This document shows, piece by piece, positions 1 to 10,300 of a DNA stretch of 64,000 bases. The stretch comes from Enoplolaimus lenunculus (taxonomy: Eukaryota; Nematoda; Enoplea; Enoplida; Thoracostomopsidae), in contig JASANG010001531.1 in NCBI GenBank assembly GCA_030248215.1, positions 1 through 64,000 of the forward strand, written 5' to 3'. Made by a program: the position numbers and the translations under genes. Numbering within the stretch: position 1 is the stretch's first letter; each line of letters begins with the position of its first letter. The notes below the pieces were generated by a model. It was not told the DNA's origin and made no database searches. It was given only the letters and a program-made list of their open reading frames with translations.

Positions 1-56
1 GGCAATTCTAGCATCAGCGGGACTAACGGGCTTCTGTTCCATATTTTGTGTTAATT

Positions 57-223
57 ACTTGCGTGTTACTAGTAAACCGGAAAATAGCGTTGTATAGACT
101 CGCACGAGCCGTAGGAGTGTTTAAATCGTGTTAAAATTGTTCCAGGGTCAACTCGAAACTAGACCATACCCGCCTTCGGATCGGTCGAAAATCCCCGTTT
201 TTGACCAGTCCAGACCTTACACT
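57..223. repeat. Interspersed repeat, inverted partner at 6352-6428
   Basis: The blocks at 66-90 and 160-223 reappear as one contiguous inverse-complement block at 6352-6428, sharing motifs such as CCGATCCGAAGGCGG and TTTACTAGTAACGC. The left copy therefore carries about 70 extra bases between its two blocks. This looks like two copies of one family in opposite orientation rather than one 6.4-kb element. Confidence 0.6.
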
Positions 224-362
224 TGGTGAAAACAAAGTCACTTGTTTAGTTCCACACGTTAGCGTTGGTTTAATAACTGGCGAAAGTTCCTCCCAAGGTG
301 TTTGTATTATACATCATCACCTGCTTAGGTTTAGGCTATAGCTTAGGCTTGGACTTAGACTT

Positions 363-660
363 GCAATATCATATGATACAAACTTCAAATGTCTGTTAGT
401 ATCATATCTTATTCCACCATACGCAACCCTAGCTATGTAGTAACTCTGCAGACAAATTTGAAATGATCATAGGATATTGACAGACGATGTCGGGAATAGC
501 ATATGATATTGAAAGACAAAACTTGACCGATACGTGATGTTAGCAGACAGCCACGGTTTTTGGAATATCATATTGGGTTACATCGCAGACAAAATGTTAC
601 CCAATATATAGCACGTGACAAAACGTGACCAACCTGCCCCATTGATAACGTGAACCCCGG
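363..660. repeat. ATATCATATGATAT-type interspersed repeat
   Basis: The stretch holds several imperfect palindromes of the form AATATCATATGATA and ends near the motif AACGTGAACCCCG. The same palindromes recur at about 4795-5240, and both motifs at 13330-13545, so this is a dispersed family. It has no coding content; boundaries are approximate. Confidence 0.5.
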
Positions 661-915
661 ATTAAACACAAAGTGCAGTATTATGCTTTAAAAGATTAAG
701 ATGTTTATTTTTTTGTTAAATATTGACTTTCAATAATACGAGCTCATACCGGAACTTAGTCCATATTTATCTTTAAACCTAAAATTTGGCAACTCAAAAG
801 GTGTCATAATAAAGGTGTTAGCATTCTAAAATACATTTTCGCATTTTGCTTTACTCACGGTCTCAGCCTCCAACGTCCACATCTTGACGGCCTCAAAAAA
901 TTCAACAATACTTAC

Positions 916-1209
916 GACAATTTGAAATTTTTGCAACTGTTCACTGCTGCTACTGTCAGATTCATCCGGTTGCACCAAACGATGCGCAGGAACACCGAGA
1001 AAAGTGACAATTTTAAATGCGATAGTGTTTTGTTTTGATTTTGTTATATATTTCATTGCATCGAGCGTTGAATTGCCAAAAGATTCCGCCCTGTAAAGGC
1101 TTGCACCGAGTCCATAGCGTCGCCGAAATCGCTCGGTTACAAAATTGATCAGGCCGAACGTTAGCGTTTCACGGTTGCGTTGAACGTTGTTTGTTGACGC
1201 TCCGACGAG
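916..1209 (-). CDS. Internal exon of an unrecognised gene
   Basis: On the minus strand a TTTTCAG acceptor ends at 1210 and a GTAAGT donor starts at 915. The 294 bases between form 98 open codons, phase 0 at both ends. The peptide begins LVGASTNNVQRN, continues FVTERFRRRYGLGASLYR, and includes NSTLDAMKYITKSKQ and VTFLGVPAHRLVQPDESD, ending in a short acidic Ser-rich stretch. The balanced composition and consensus sites on both sides argue for a real exon. I do not recognise the family. Downstream exons would lie to the left of the window start. Upstream exons should lie right of 1209, possibly including the open stretch at 2901-3188, but I could not join them. Confidence 0.6.
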
Positions 1210-1255
1210 CTGAAAATACCAAATGAAACAATTGACCTTTATTAGCAGTTGTCGC

Positions 1256-1424
1256 GATTGATGGGTACAACAGGGCCGTATAACAGTAGTATCAGCGAAT
1301 TCCTAAGCCTAATCCTATATGTCTAAGTAATAAAAAAGTCTAAAGCTTAGATAAGTTTAAAGCTTAAGATTACTCTATTGCAATTCCACAGAAAAACGTT
1401 CCGCACCTAATCTTTGCATGGGCC
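1256..1424 (-). mobile_element. TTAGGC-core MITE, copy 1 (degenerate)
   Basis: Reverse-orientation copy. The left end resembles the family terminus around CAGGGCCG, and the right end reads AAAAACGTTCCGC then GCATGGGCC. The core holds GCCTAA-type units and the conserved TAAAGCTTA. Flanks GTTGTCGC and GTGGTCAC match at 6 of 8 positions, fitting an aged 8-bp target duplication. Confidence 0.7.
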
Positions 1425-1845
1425 GTGGTCACAAATGTCAGTTCTACACTCAGGGCCAAAACATCGCTTTGCGCGTTGCTATTCGCTTTTCCACCTTCAC
1501 GGAAAATACGGAAAAATAAGCCGAAAATCCCGTTTTTCCGTTGGTTTTTTTCCTGTGCCCAAACATAATTCTGATTGTAGCCTCATATTGGTACGAAGCG
1601 TTTTTGCGCTATTTCATCAGCAAATATTCTTGCCTCAAAACGCAATCTTGCCTCAAAACGCAAATTTAAAAGATCACATATTTAATTATCGCTCAAGCTA
1701 CAACGTTTTAGTTCCGTATTTGCAACCTGTTTCGGTTAAAAAACATAAAGCTAAAACCGCCAGACAAAATTTTAGAGTTTGGTGAGAGAAAACGGACTGG
1801 ATAAAATTCGAAAAATAAATTAAAGGCTTTTGAAAAAAAATTTTT

Positions 1846-2056
1846 GGCCCATCTATAGAACAGGGCCGGATCGTTTTCCGGAGTGGCCATAATAGAGTCA
1901 GTTTAAGCTTTAGACTTAGTTTTTGCTTTTAGGCTTTAGGCTCAAACTTAGGCTAAGGAATAGGCTCATCCATACGCTTAGGCGTAGGCTTAGGCTTAGG
2001 CTTAGGCTTAGGAATATGCTTATACTACTGTTCCGGCCCTGTTATATACATGGGCC
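1846..2056 (+). mobile_element. TTAGGC-core MITE, copy 2
   Basis: A 211-bp element with ends GGCCCATCTATAGAACAGGG and, inverted, CCCTGTTATATACATGGGCC. Between them lies a run of four exact TTAGGC units followed by the family motif ATATGCTTATACTACTGTTC. Flanking octamers AAATTTTT and AACTTTTT differ at one base, consistent with an 8-bp target-site duplication. There is no coding capacity. Confidence 0.85.
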
Positions 2057-2547
2057 AACTTTTTTGACAAGATATTGAGTATTTTAAAACCAATAAAACA
2101 TTAAAATGTACGTGATGAGAAAATGTCCAACACGCCAAACATTTTTTAAATCACATTGTATGAAGACATGAAGCTTACGACTATGAATCTAAATCTGATT
2201 GCGCGAATGCCGAAAGTAAGATTAAAAAAGTTAAATTCAAACTTTTAGTAGTTTATTTACGCTATAAACTTCGAGCTGATTACTCACTATAGAATTAGGT
2301 CTTTCAGAACTCATGAATTTGAATTGAAGTCTTTCTGAATTAATTAATCAATGACAAGGGAGTTAATATTTTCTATTATTAATTCAGAAATAAACAGAAA
2401 CTAATTATTTCTCTTAGTTGATTAATCAACTCATTTGAATTTACAGCGTGAGTTTTTATATCTTTGCGTGTTTTCAATTTCAAAAATTGCATAAAACTTG
2501 AAAAATTTACAAATTCGATGAACCTTGCATACTACTCTCACAAGCTT

Positions 2548-2813
2548 AACCCTTCCTCACATGAATATTTTCAATTTCATATGAGATGTAATTTCAAGGT
2601 AAGATTCGATCCCAGTCTCACGGGTGGGAGGCGTTTACGATGACCACTGAGCTATAGGAGCTTAACGTTCGAGCCCGAGTAGGCTCTCACGTCTTGTGGA
2701 GATTTTGCACTGCGCATATATGTTATAAATTTTAAACACTGCTCTCAGTGTGTGTATTGCTCGTACATTATTGTATTTAGTTGCTCATAGTATACTCTAT
2801 GAGTGAAAGGGTT
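2548..2813 (-). mobile_element. TIR element with tRNA-like core, copy 1
   Basis: The ends are AACCCTTCCTCACATGAATA and an inverted GTGAAAGGGTTA. Read on the minus strand, the middle contains a tRNA-like segment with an A-box-like TAGCTCAGTGG and a B-box-like GATTCGATCC copy. The plus strand shows GGGTGGGAGGCGT and CACTGAGCTATAGGAGCT. The same body occurs twice at 15062-15600 in plus orientation. Confidence 0.7.
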
Positions 2814-2900
2814 ATACATATATCAGCCTAAACGTATACAAATTAGCTTAAGCCTATATGCCTGTAAGCATTAGCCCAAGTCTAAGTCTGCCTTAATATT

Positions 2901-3188
2901 TCAAACTCTGAAAATTTCGAAACCACTGGATGGAAACTGTAGAAGAGCCAATTTAATTTGTACTTCGCCGTTATCATCGGTCAATATAATCCATCCATGG
3001 TTTTCGCTGCATTCCCAGTACAGCCGTAAATTGTGGACACCAGGACTTGAATGAATCGTTGACAAAAATTGAGAAATTAACTCAAAATCGCGTTCAGTCT
3101 CGACATATCGCCAGTGAAATTTTACACCACGACGCATAAATGAACCAGACGAATAATTGAGGTAGTCTATTTCCATTTTTAGCACCAC
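2901..3188 (-). other. Open stretch, possible exon
   Basis: About 96 open minus-strand codons give a balanced peptide with segments such as FHWRYVETERDFELISQFL and GWIILTDDNGEVQIKLALL. It could be an upstream exon of the gene with an exon at 916-1209. However, I found no convincing donor at its 3' end, so it may be a fossil of a transposon gene or chance. The family is not recognised. Confidence 0.25.
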
Positions 3189-3296
3189 GAATATTAAAAA
3201 GTGTGCAGAAATACTTTAAGAAAATTAAAACAGCAAGCGTTTCATCAGCATAACTTTCGCAACCACAAATTTTGAACATTTTGGTCAAAGACTTCG

Positions 3297-3508
3297 GCTC
3301 ATATAAAAATCAGGGCGGGCCGTTTTTCTGCGGGACTGCAATAGAGTAAACTTAAAATTTCGACATTTTTGCCTATGCTTAGGCTTAGACTTAAAGTATG
3401 AGCTAATTACGCTTAGACTTAAAGTATGAGTTAATTACGCTTAGACTTAGTCTTAGGCTTAAGAAAATGCTTGTACTTACTTTTGCGAACCTGTTTATTC
3501 AATGGCGT
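3297..3508 (+). mobile_element. TTAGGC-core MITE, copy 3 (degenerate)
   Basis: The left terminus has the family signature CAGGGCGGGCCGTTTTTCTG and GGGACTGCAATAGAGTAA. The core holds CTTAGGCTTAGACTTA units and an internal 34-bp direct duplication (TTAAAGTATGAGYTAATTACG). The right end is the degraded CCTGTTTATTCAATGG. The flanks do not give a clear duplication. Confidence 0.65.
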
Positions 3509-3842
3509 AGGTTTGTATATAGATGGAGCAAGCAGCATTTTCCTAACTGAAAACTCTTACAAATGTTGTCGAAAATGCGCTCATACGATCACAAAAAGAA
3601 GTTCATGAAGGTAAAGCGGTGCCTTCAACGGCGCAAATTGAAATTAGTATAATTTAACCTGCGAAAAGCGCAAAAACAACACAACACGGACACTGAACTA
3701 CAAAATGGAATGCAAACTACTGAAGAGCAACGATAATGCTTATGTAAATAGTTTTATCAGTTGTCAATTTGTCCCATGTTGATTTGACGTCATCATTAAA
3801 ATTAGTGCTCTCATCGGGCGAAGGGACAAAGATTTGATGCCG

Positions 3843-4733
3843 AACTGCAGTGACCCGAATAAGAGGGGGACTGATATTTATTCGGCCTCGCCAAAGATAA
3901 CCCCCCGCTGTTCGGTTTTGGACTGTTATTTTTAACACAAGCTCCACCACCCTTCGTTACTGATATCTATCCGGTATTGCAACAATCCGTTGAATTAAAC
4001 CTTGATTTGTCATGTATCGAAAGCTTCAGCGGTGATGCAAGGTATGGTATAACTTTTGTACTGTCAAAACTTAAGTATGCTTTAAAGTTTCGAACTCAAC
4101 TTTATTTGGTCCTGGAGTAGATTATGTACTACAAATTGAGATAATTGTCATTTATGGACTCTAAATTAATAGGGTATAGGGACTCAATCCGCTTACTGTA
4201 GTGACCCGAATAAGAGGTGGTAATAAGAGGGGGGTCCCATTTTGAGTCCCATTCAATACAGGTCTGTATCCCTAATAAGACTCCGTAAGCAGATTAGAGT
4301 CGCTAAACCTTAATTAGAGTTCACAATCGTCAATTACTCCTAATTGTAGCGCATAAATGACTCCATAACCAAAAGTTGAGTACGAAACTTTAAAGTATAG
4401 TTAAGTTTTAAAAGTGCATTCCTATGTATAACCTTGTATTATCGCTCACGCTATTGACACAAGGCAAATAAACGTTTAATTCAATAGATAGTTGCAATGC
4501 CGAATATATCAGTAACGAAGGGCGTCGGAGGGCGGGTTACAAATAAATAGCAATTCGTAACCGAATAACATGGGATACTCTCTATAGAGGCCAAATAAAT
4601 ATCAGCCCCCCTGTTAGTCGGGTCACTACAGTACGGACTCTAGTAGTTAGGGATACCGACTTACTGATTGGAACTCGGACTACCTCGTATTACCCCCTCT
4701 ATATTCGGGTAACTACTACAGTATTGTCAGAAT
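3843..4733. repeat. Interleaved inverted repeats with CTGTAGTGACCCG ends
   Basis: The terminal motif CTGYAGTGACCCGAATAAGA occurs at about 3843 and 4196 and, inverted, ends at about 4630 and 4733. The arm at 3843-4195 pairs with 4300-4630: both carry AATAAATATCAG-type ends and the ACTTTAAAG and TCAATCCG neighbourhoods. The segment at 4196-4300 pairs with 4634-4733. The order is A, B, inverted A, inverted B, so the two inverted repeats interlock. No coding region is present. Confidence 0.6.
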
Positions 4734-4794
4734 TACAAATCACCATTATCAGATGTACAATGCGTGTAAGAACCAGCATGTCACGTTCTACTGT

Positions 4795-5240
4795 ACGATT
4801 TTTGTGCGAATATCATATGATATTCCAAATCTAGAGCGAACATCAATGATATTCTGTAGGACAGTGCAGTCTTCGGTTTAGTGTAGGTATTGTGAACAGT
4901 TTGGCTTCGGAGGCATCGATGTACTTTCAAACACAAACTACGCACCACAAAAGTCTTTTACGACCACAAACCCACTCGGAAATACAGACTCAAAAGTATA
5001 AATTAAAGTTTAAAATTTTAGAATTATATGGTATTCGCCAGGAAGTTTTCTTATTTTACCTGAAACATCATATGATATTCGCAAACAATATGCGAAATAT
5101 ATAGTGTGCGGCAGAGAGCAAAAGTGCCTACGCATGATAATAGCATACAGCGACGAAATTTTAAATACAATATAGGGCTTACAAGCCGGAGCAAAATGTT
5201 ACCAGATAGTATGATAGTGAATAAAATATGATACAATCTG
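4795..5240. repeat. ATATCATATGATAT-type repeat, further copies
   Basis: The palindromes CATATGATATTC recur at about 4810 and 5065, with the motif CAAAATGTTACCAGATAGT near 5195 resembling 590-605. They belong to the dispersed family seen at 363-660. Confidence 0.45.
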
Positions 5241-6743
5241 CCTATGTTAAACGCGAATCCAGCATTAACGGACACACGAAAGTGAACTGTTGGCCATTGC
5301 AACAACTGGATCAAAAGCCAATTTGACTTGAAGCGTTTCAGAAAATTATATTTGTCATTTTGTACAACAACTTTAATGCCTTTCAAATGGCTGTTGTCAC
5401 TATCCAACACATACTTATTAATGCACAATTCAATTTTGGAATATTTTAAGTTGTGATGCTGAGGCGTAGCCAGAATTTTAGCTTTGGAGGAGATAATTTT
5501 AAGCAGAAGTTCATTTCGAACAAGCGTAGAGATCGGAATGTTTTGTTGGGCGCGAAAAACCGTCCGTAACGTTTATAATCCCTGTTCTATACATGGGCGA
5601 GGATGTAGAACGCAATGATTACATGCAGCAAGTTGCAAACGCAGGTGCGCTTCCGGCTACAAGATGGTGCTTTTGACATCCCGGGCTTGTTGCGCACATT
5701 TCACAACAGAGCCTAGTCGAAAGTTTTATTGGTTTCCGACTACACACCCGCAGTGCTATTCTAGAATTTGAGGCATATCCTAGGTTGCCAGCTATAAAAC
5801 TTTCATAACTCTAGTCAACAAAAAATTTGCAAACTATAATTTCTCTAGTTTTTCTTACGAAATTCACTGCTTCGAACTAACACTTTCATCTCGAGCCAGT
5901 GTAAAAAATTTCGGCTTTATTGAACTGCATTATATCGCATGTTGTGTATTCTTGAAAGAAATAATTGGATTTCAGAGATAATGATAAAATTAACATCAGG
6001 TTTAAGGCAATTTTGGGGTTTAAACTTAGAAAATAAGTAAACTTTCGTCGTAAAGCAAGTCGATTTGATTTTAAGTCATGTCTTTGCAATTCTGTCCAAT
6101 AGTCTAACTGGGAGCCTTGTAATTTCCATAGCTAGTGGTAATGGAGCCAGGTTTTGTAGGGTCAATAACGTATAGTACCTTGAGGTTGATCTCAAAGTTG
6201 GATTATTTGTGTCGCTATTCAAGTTCCCGCTTCTGAAGCAATTACTTGATTTTGGAGGTACTTATATTGCATCAGTATGTTTGATTTTGAAGAAGATGTG
6301 CTCGTTTACTCAACTCAACTCTACAGAATGTTTTAATTAGATGAATTATTGTGTGTAAGGTCTGGACTGGTCAAAAATGGGAATTTTCGACCGATCCGAA
6401 GGCGGTATCCGGTTTACTAGTAACGCACATTGTGGTGATCTTTATCGCATGGAGCGCCGAAATAGTTGATTTTTCTTACATAAGCCGCTTCGTCGGTTCA
6501 AGATTTCTGTTTTATCGGTCCTGATTAGAATTAATTTGTTACATTTATTATATTTTAGGAACAGTTATTAATAGGACTGAATTGATTACACATATTTGCA
6601 CAGTTGCGAATGGTGCTGCCTTGTTGGCTTTTTGAGAAAGTCTTGCATAGGAGTTTGCATACCAGCCGCGGAAAGTTAAGTAAGTTACCCATAGCAATTT
6701 TCTATTATATACTTCACGAGCATAGAGCATAGATTGATGCCCA
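5241..6743. other. Intergenic stretch, no gene seen
   Basis: Open frames here are short, with no paired splice sites. The stretch holds a lone right end of the TTAGGC-core family (CCTGTTCTATACATGGGC, about 5580-5600) and the inverted partner of the 57-223 repeat at 6352-6428. Otherwise I see nothing to annotate. Confidence 0.5.
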
Positions 6744-6966
6744 GGGCCCATATTCTCAAATGCGTATAGCACCTATCATCAGTTAGCGAAAGGTTTTCAA
6801 ACTGACGAAGTGCTGCAATTGCAGATCTCGAAATTGCTTCAACAGTAAGGCAGCCCAAATGCAAACAATGCGCTGAATTTCGAACATCACTATGCCGTGG
6901 TACCAAAGTTACAGGACCTATCGCCAACTGGTGATATGTGCTGCACACATTTGAGAATACTGGCTC
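6744..6966 (+). mobile_element. MITE with ends ATTCTCAAATG..CATTTGAGAATA
   Basis: This 223-bp element starts GGGCCCATATTCTCAAATG and ends CACATTTGAGAATACTGGCTC as an imperfect inverted repeat. Subterminal CCTATCATCAGTTAGCG on the left pairs with CGCCAACTGGTGATA on the right. A related copy lies at 26966-27146 and a diverged one at 12454-12665. The family is non-coding. Confidence 0.75.
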
Positions 6967-7309
6967 AGAGCATAGATTGATACCCTGGTTATGTTTATGC
7001 ACATGTTGACACCATGAATTGAAGTCCCGGTCATATTTTTGGCAATGAAGTTTTTAAGTTTCAGTTCAATGTCGAATTTGGTAAATATTTTTTTCTTACT
7101 GCAAATGATGACGCTGTTATTTTAGAACTTCAAAGTTATATAAAACGTACAACGCTTGACGCTATAAAATCTAAAATTGAGAATGCGTTTGCGCGTATAT
7201 ATGTATTTTTGGAACCAGAATTGTGAAATTAGTATGCGATATGTTGACGAATTTCTGAAATTATTACGCAGTAAAAGTATTATTTGTTATTATTTGCAAC
7301 ACTTTTTAG

Positions 7310-10300
7310 TTGCTCTTCGATCACAAGGATGGTGGATTAAAGATCACAAGCCAGGTTGGTATCCAAGAACGCCGGAGCAACGTGCAGCGGCCGCTGCGAA
7401 GTACGGACTTCGGGAAGAAGACTACAAAACAGTGCCAGCTGACTTTGTGATATATGGCAATTATCCCGATGCTGGCTTGCTGACCTATGGTCATAAAGAT
7501 CCGTACGAAAATTGGTCTAACGACAGATTTAGACGCAATTACGGTGAACTGGTAAGCTACGGCCTAAAAGATCTGTTTAATTTAAAACTTTGTTTCTGGT
7601 ACTAATGCAAAACCGACACAAAAACTGGTGGCAAGTCATCGTTGTTCATTAGATCCAACCACCGCATGTAGGACCGGTAAAATTGAACGCATTCGTGTTA
7701 TTGGACATTTTACCTACAACACTGAGTTGCTCGTATGTAAAAATTTATAATGTCATTTCTGTTTAAAGCAGGTTGTGACCGTGTATCAGACTCTCATAAA
7801 ATTTATTAAAGTGCTATTTGTCAGCAAAATCACAGTTTTTCGCCCCGACTTATGTTAGAAATGACAGAAATAAGTATAGGTATGTAATAAAAACACATTT
7901 GATATTAAAACACCTGTAGGCAGATGAATTATAACAAATTATAGCAAATAATACTAAATTAGCACAATTATGTTTTATTTTTTATCGAAATATACGCTTA
8001 TATAAATATTCTGCCGCTGGAACTGCCAAAGTCGAATATTAAGGTATCCGGCTCTGGTATTTTTACTATCCGGATCCCACACTGGTTTACACCGCATTCG
8101 GGACTAACTCATAGATCAAGAATGCTATAAGGAGTTAGGGTTTACAAAACTCCGATATCACCGATTCCAGTTGCAAACCCATTGCGATTGTGCTGAATTC
8201 AATTCTGAATTCGAAACTTGACTTCGAAAAACAAATTTGTATCCATAAAAATATTCTATAAAATTTAGCCTGTAGTGTTGTTGTTGTTGTAGTAGTAGTA
8301 GTTGTTTTTGTTGTTGTGGCCCCATCATTTGCATCTACTGTTGCATGGGCGGTCGCGGAGGCGTCCGCTTGCTCGCATGAACTTCATCACGCTGGACGGT
8401 CGTAGCCACAGGTCGTCCAGACAGGCATTCAGGCCCAAGTGTGTCAGGCGATGCTGCGTGATGGCTCGGCAGCTTATTATCAGGTGCTCCAACGTGTCGT
8501 CACTCAGACCGCAATAAGTGCAAGTCGGCGATGTGCTGCCAACGATTCTGTGCGTGTACGCCATCAAGATTGGCCAATGCGGTCCTGCTCTGAATTGAGA
8601 CAACACTATTCGTTCGCGTGTGCTCATGCAGGACTGCTTGTCCCTGTCGGACGCGGCATGTAGCCTTTGGGTTCGACTGTTGCGTGATGGATCTCGGTAC
8701 CCATTGGCATTGAATGCGAGTTTCCTTCAGGTTTTGCCGTAGGAGCCAGATCTTGTCTGCCAGGGCAATGATAGATTCATGAGGTCCCTGCTCCCGTCTT
8801 GAAAGCAGGCTCTGTGACTCGGAGTAGACCGTAGCCGAGGGTCTTGCTTCTCTCGGCTGCTTTAAAAGCCATTGTAATGCTTCGAATCGTGCTTTACACT
8901 CCTCACGATACCTGGAACACACCGCGCCTGCCGGGGGCTTTCTGTTCCACAGCTTGAACTTCCTCCGATACAATAAGATCGCTACGACCACCTTCTGTAG
9001 AACCGTCCTTCAGCGCCCCGTTGGACCATATCGCTAGCTTTGGCTCGGGTTGCGCTGCCAGTGTGTCCATCGTCAGCTGGCGCAGCTCTTCTGGAGGATC
9101 GCCTTTGGAACAAGGCCTGAGCAGGTAGGGGTTCACCGTTATGGCCACATCGGTCCAGGGGGCAGTTGGGCGGCCTAGTGTCAGGGGCTCCCTTGCCAGG
9201 TGGGTCACGCCGGCTTCGTCTGCTACTCTCGTCCCGATTGTACGCCACGACAGTCGCTTTAGCCGCTGCCTGGTAGCGTTTTCTGCTACCATGCGTCTGC
9301 AGCAGTCAGGAGGTAGTCGGAGGGACTTTTCCATTGCCTTTGCCGCCAGATTGTCTCTTATGACCTCCACCGGTTGCAGGCGGGCTTCTATCAGCACGGG
9401 GTCTTCATGCGATCCTCTTGCGCAGCCAATGATGATGCGGGCACTGGCGTTGATTATCGGTTGCAGCTTCGTTGCTAGGTGCTTTGGCGTTGCGCTGGGA
9501 ATCCAGGCTGCTGCCCACTATTCTATGGCAGACTGCACACACCCGAGGAACAGCTGTGTAAGGTCTTCTTTGGCACATCCATAATCTCGACCCGATGCTT
9601 GTTTTAACACGTTCAGGTGGCTGATCAGCCTGGCTCGCAAATTGTCCATATGAGCTCCCACGCAGTATCCCTTTTACTTGCACAGGTTGAAAAATGCCAA
9701 CGTTGCTTCTAGCGCCACCCGGGACAGTTGCTTTAGCATGGCGTTTGACACGCTATCTTCTTCAGGGGCGCTCTTGGTGGAGAGCTGACGGATGGCTGCT
9801 TGTAGTTCTTGCATCTTCAGGGGGCTGCACGCACCTTCGCTATTCATAGTGCAGCCTGGCCATTTCAACCGTGTTTCTCGAAATCTGGAGACATTTCACG
9901 AATTGCTTCCATGCATTCGTCCGTAAACCGGGGTTTATGGACACGACGCGTTGACGTCGGAATGCTGACTGCTGCGCTGTCAATGATGATCTTCGTGAGC
10001 CAGGGAGTGGCTGCTTTTGGTGAAAGGCGAACCGTTGCATTCTGATGTTTCGGATCCAGAGCGTTGCGGAACGTGATCCATTTGGCCTTGTTGTGGACCC
10101 AGCGCCTTTGTAGCTGGGGTTTCGGGGCGTCGTGTAGTCCTAGGTCGCAGGTCCTGATTACAGGGCGGTGGCCTGATCTACATGTATCCCTTTCCACGTG
10201 GCAGGTGAATCTGTCCAGCACAAGGTTGTGAGCAAAAACGGCATCAGGGGCTGATGAGCTGCCGGTTGCAGGATTTATCCGCGTATCAGTACCGGAGGTT

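Noticed and set aside
1956-2020. An interstitial telomere remnant or chromosome-fusion scar
   Set aside because: The TTAGGC run sits between transposon ends with a near-matching 8-bp duplication, and the same arrangement recurs across the window.
57-6428. A single 6.4-kb transposon bounded by the inverted blocks
   Set aside because: The blocks are short and one is interrupted, the interior contains unrelated elements and an exon, and no transposase is present; two separate opposite copies explain it better.
8439-9584. Several overlapping plus-strand open frames
   Set aside because: Antisense shadows of the minus-strand LINE, which shows recognisable endonuclease, reverse transcriptase, RNase H and zinc-knuckle motifs.
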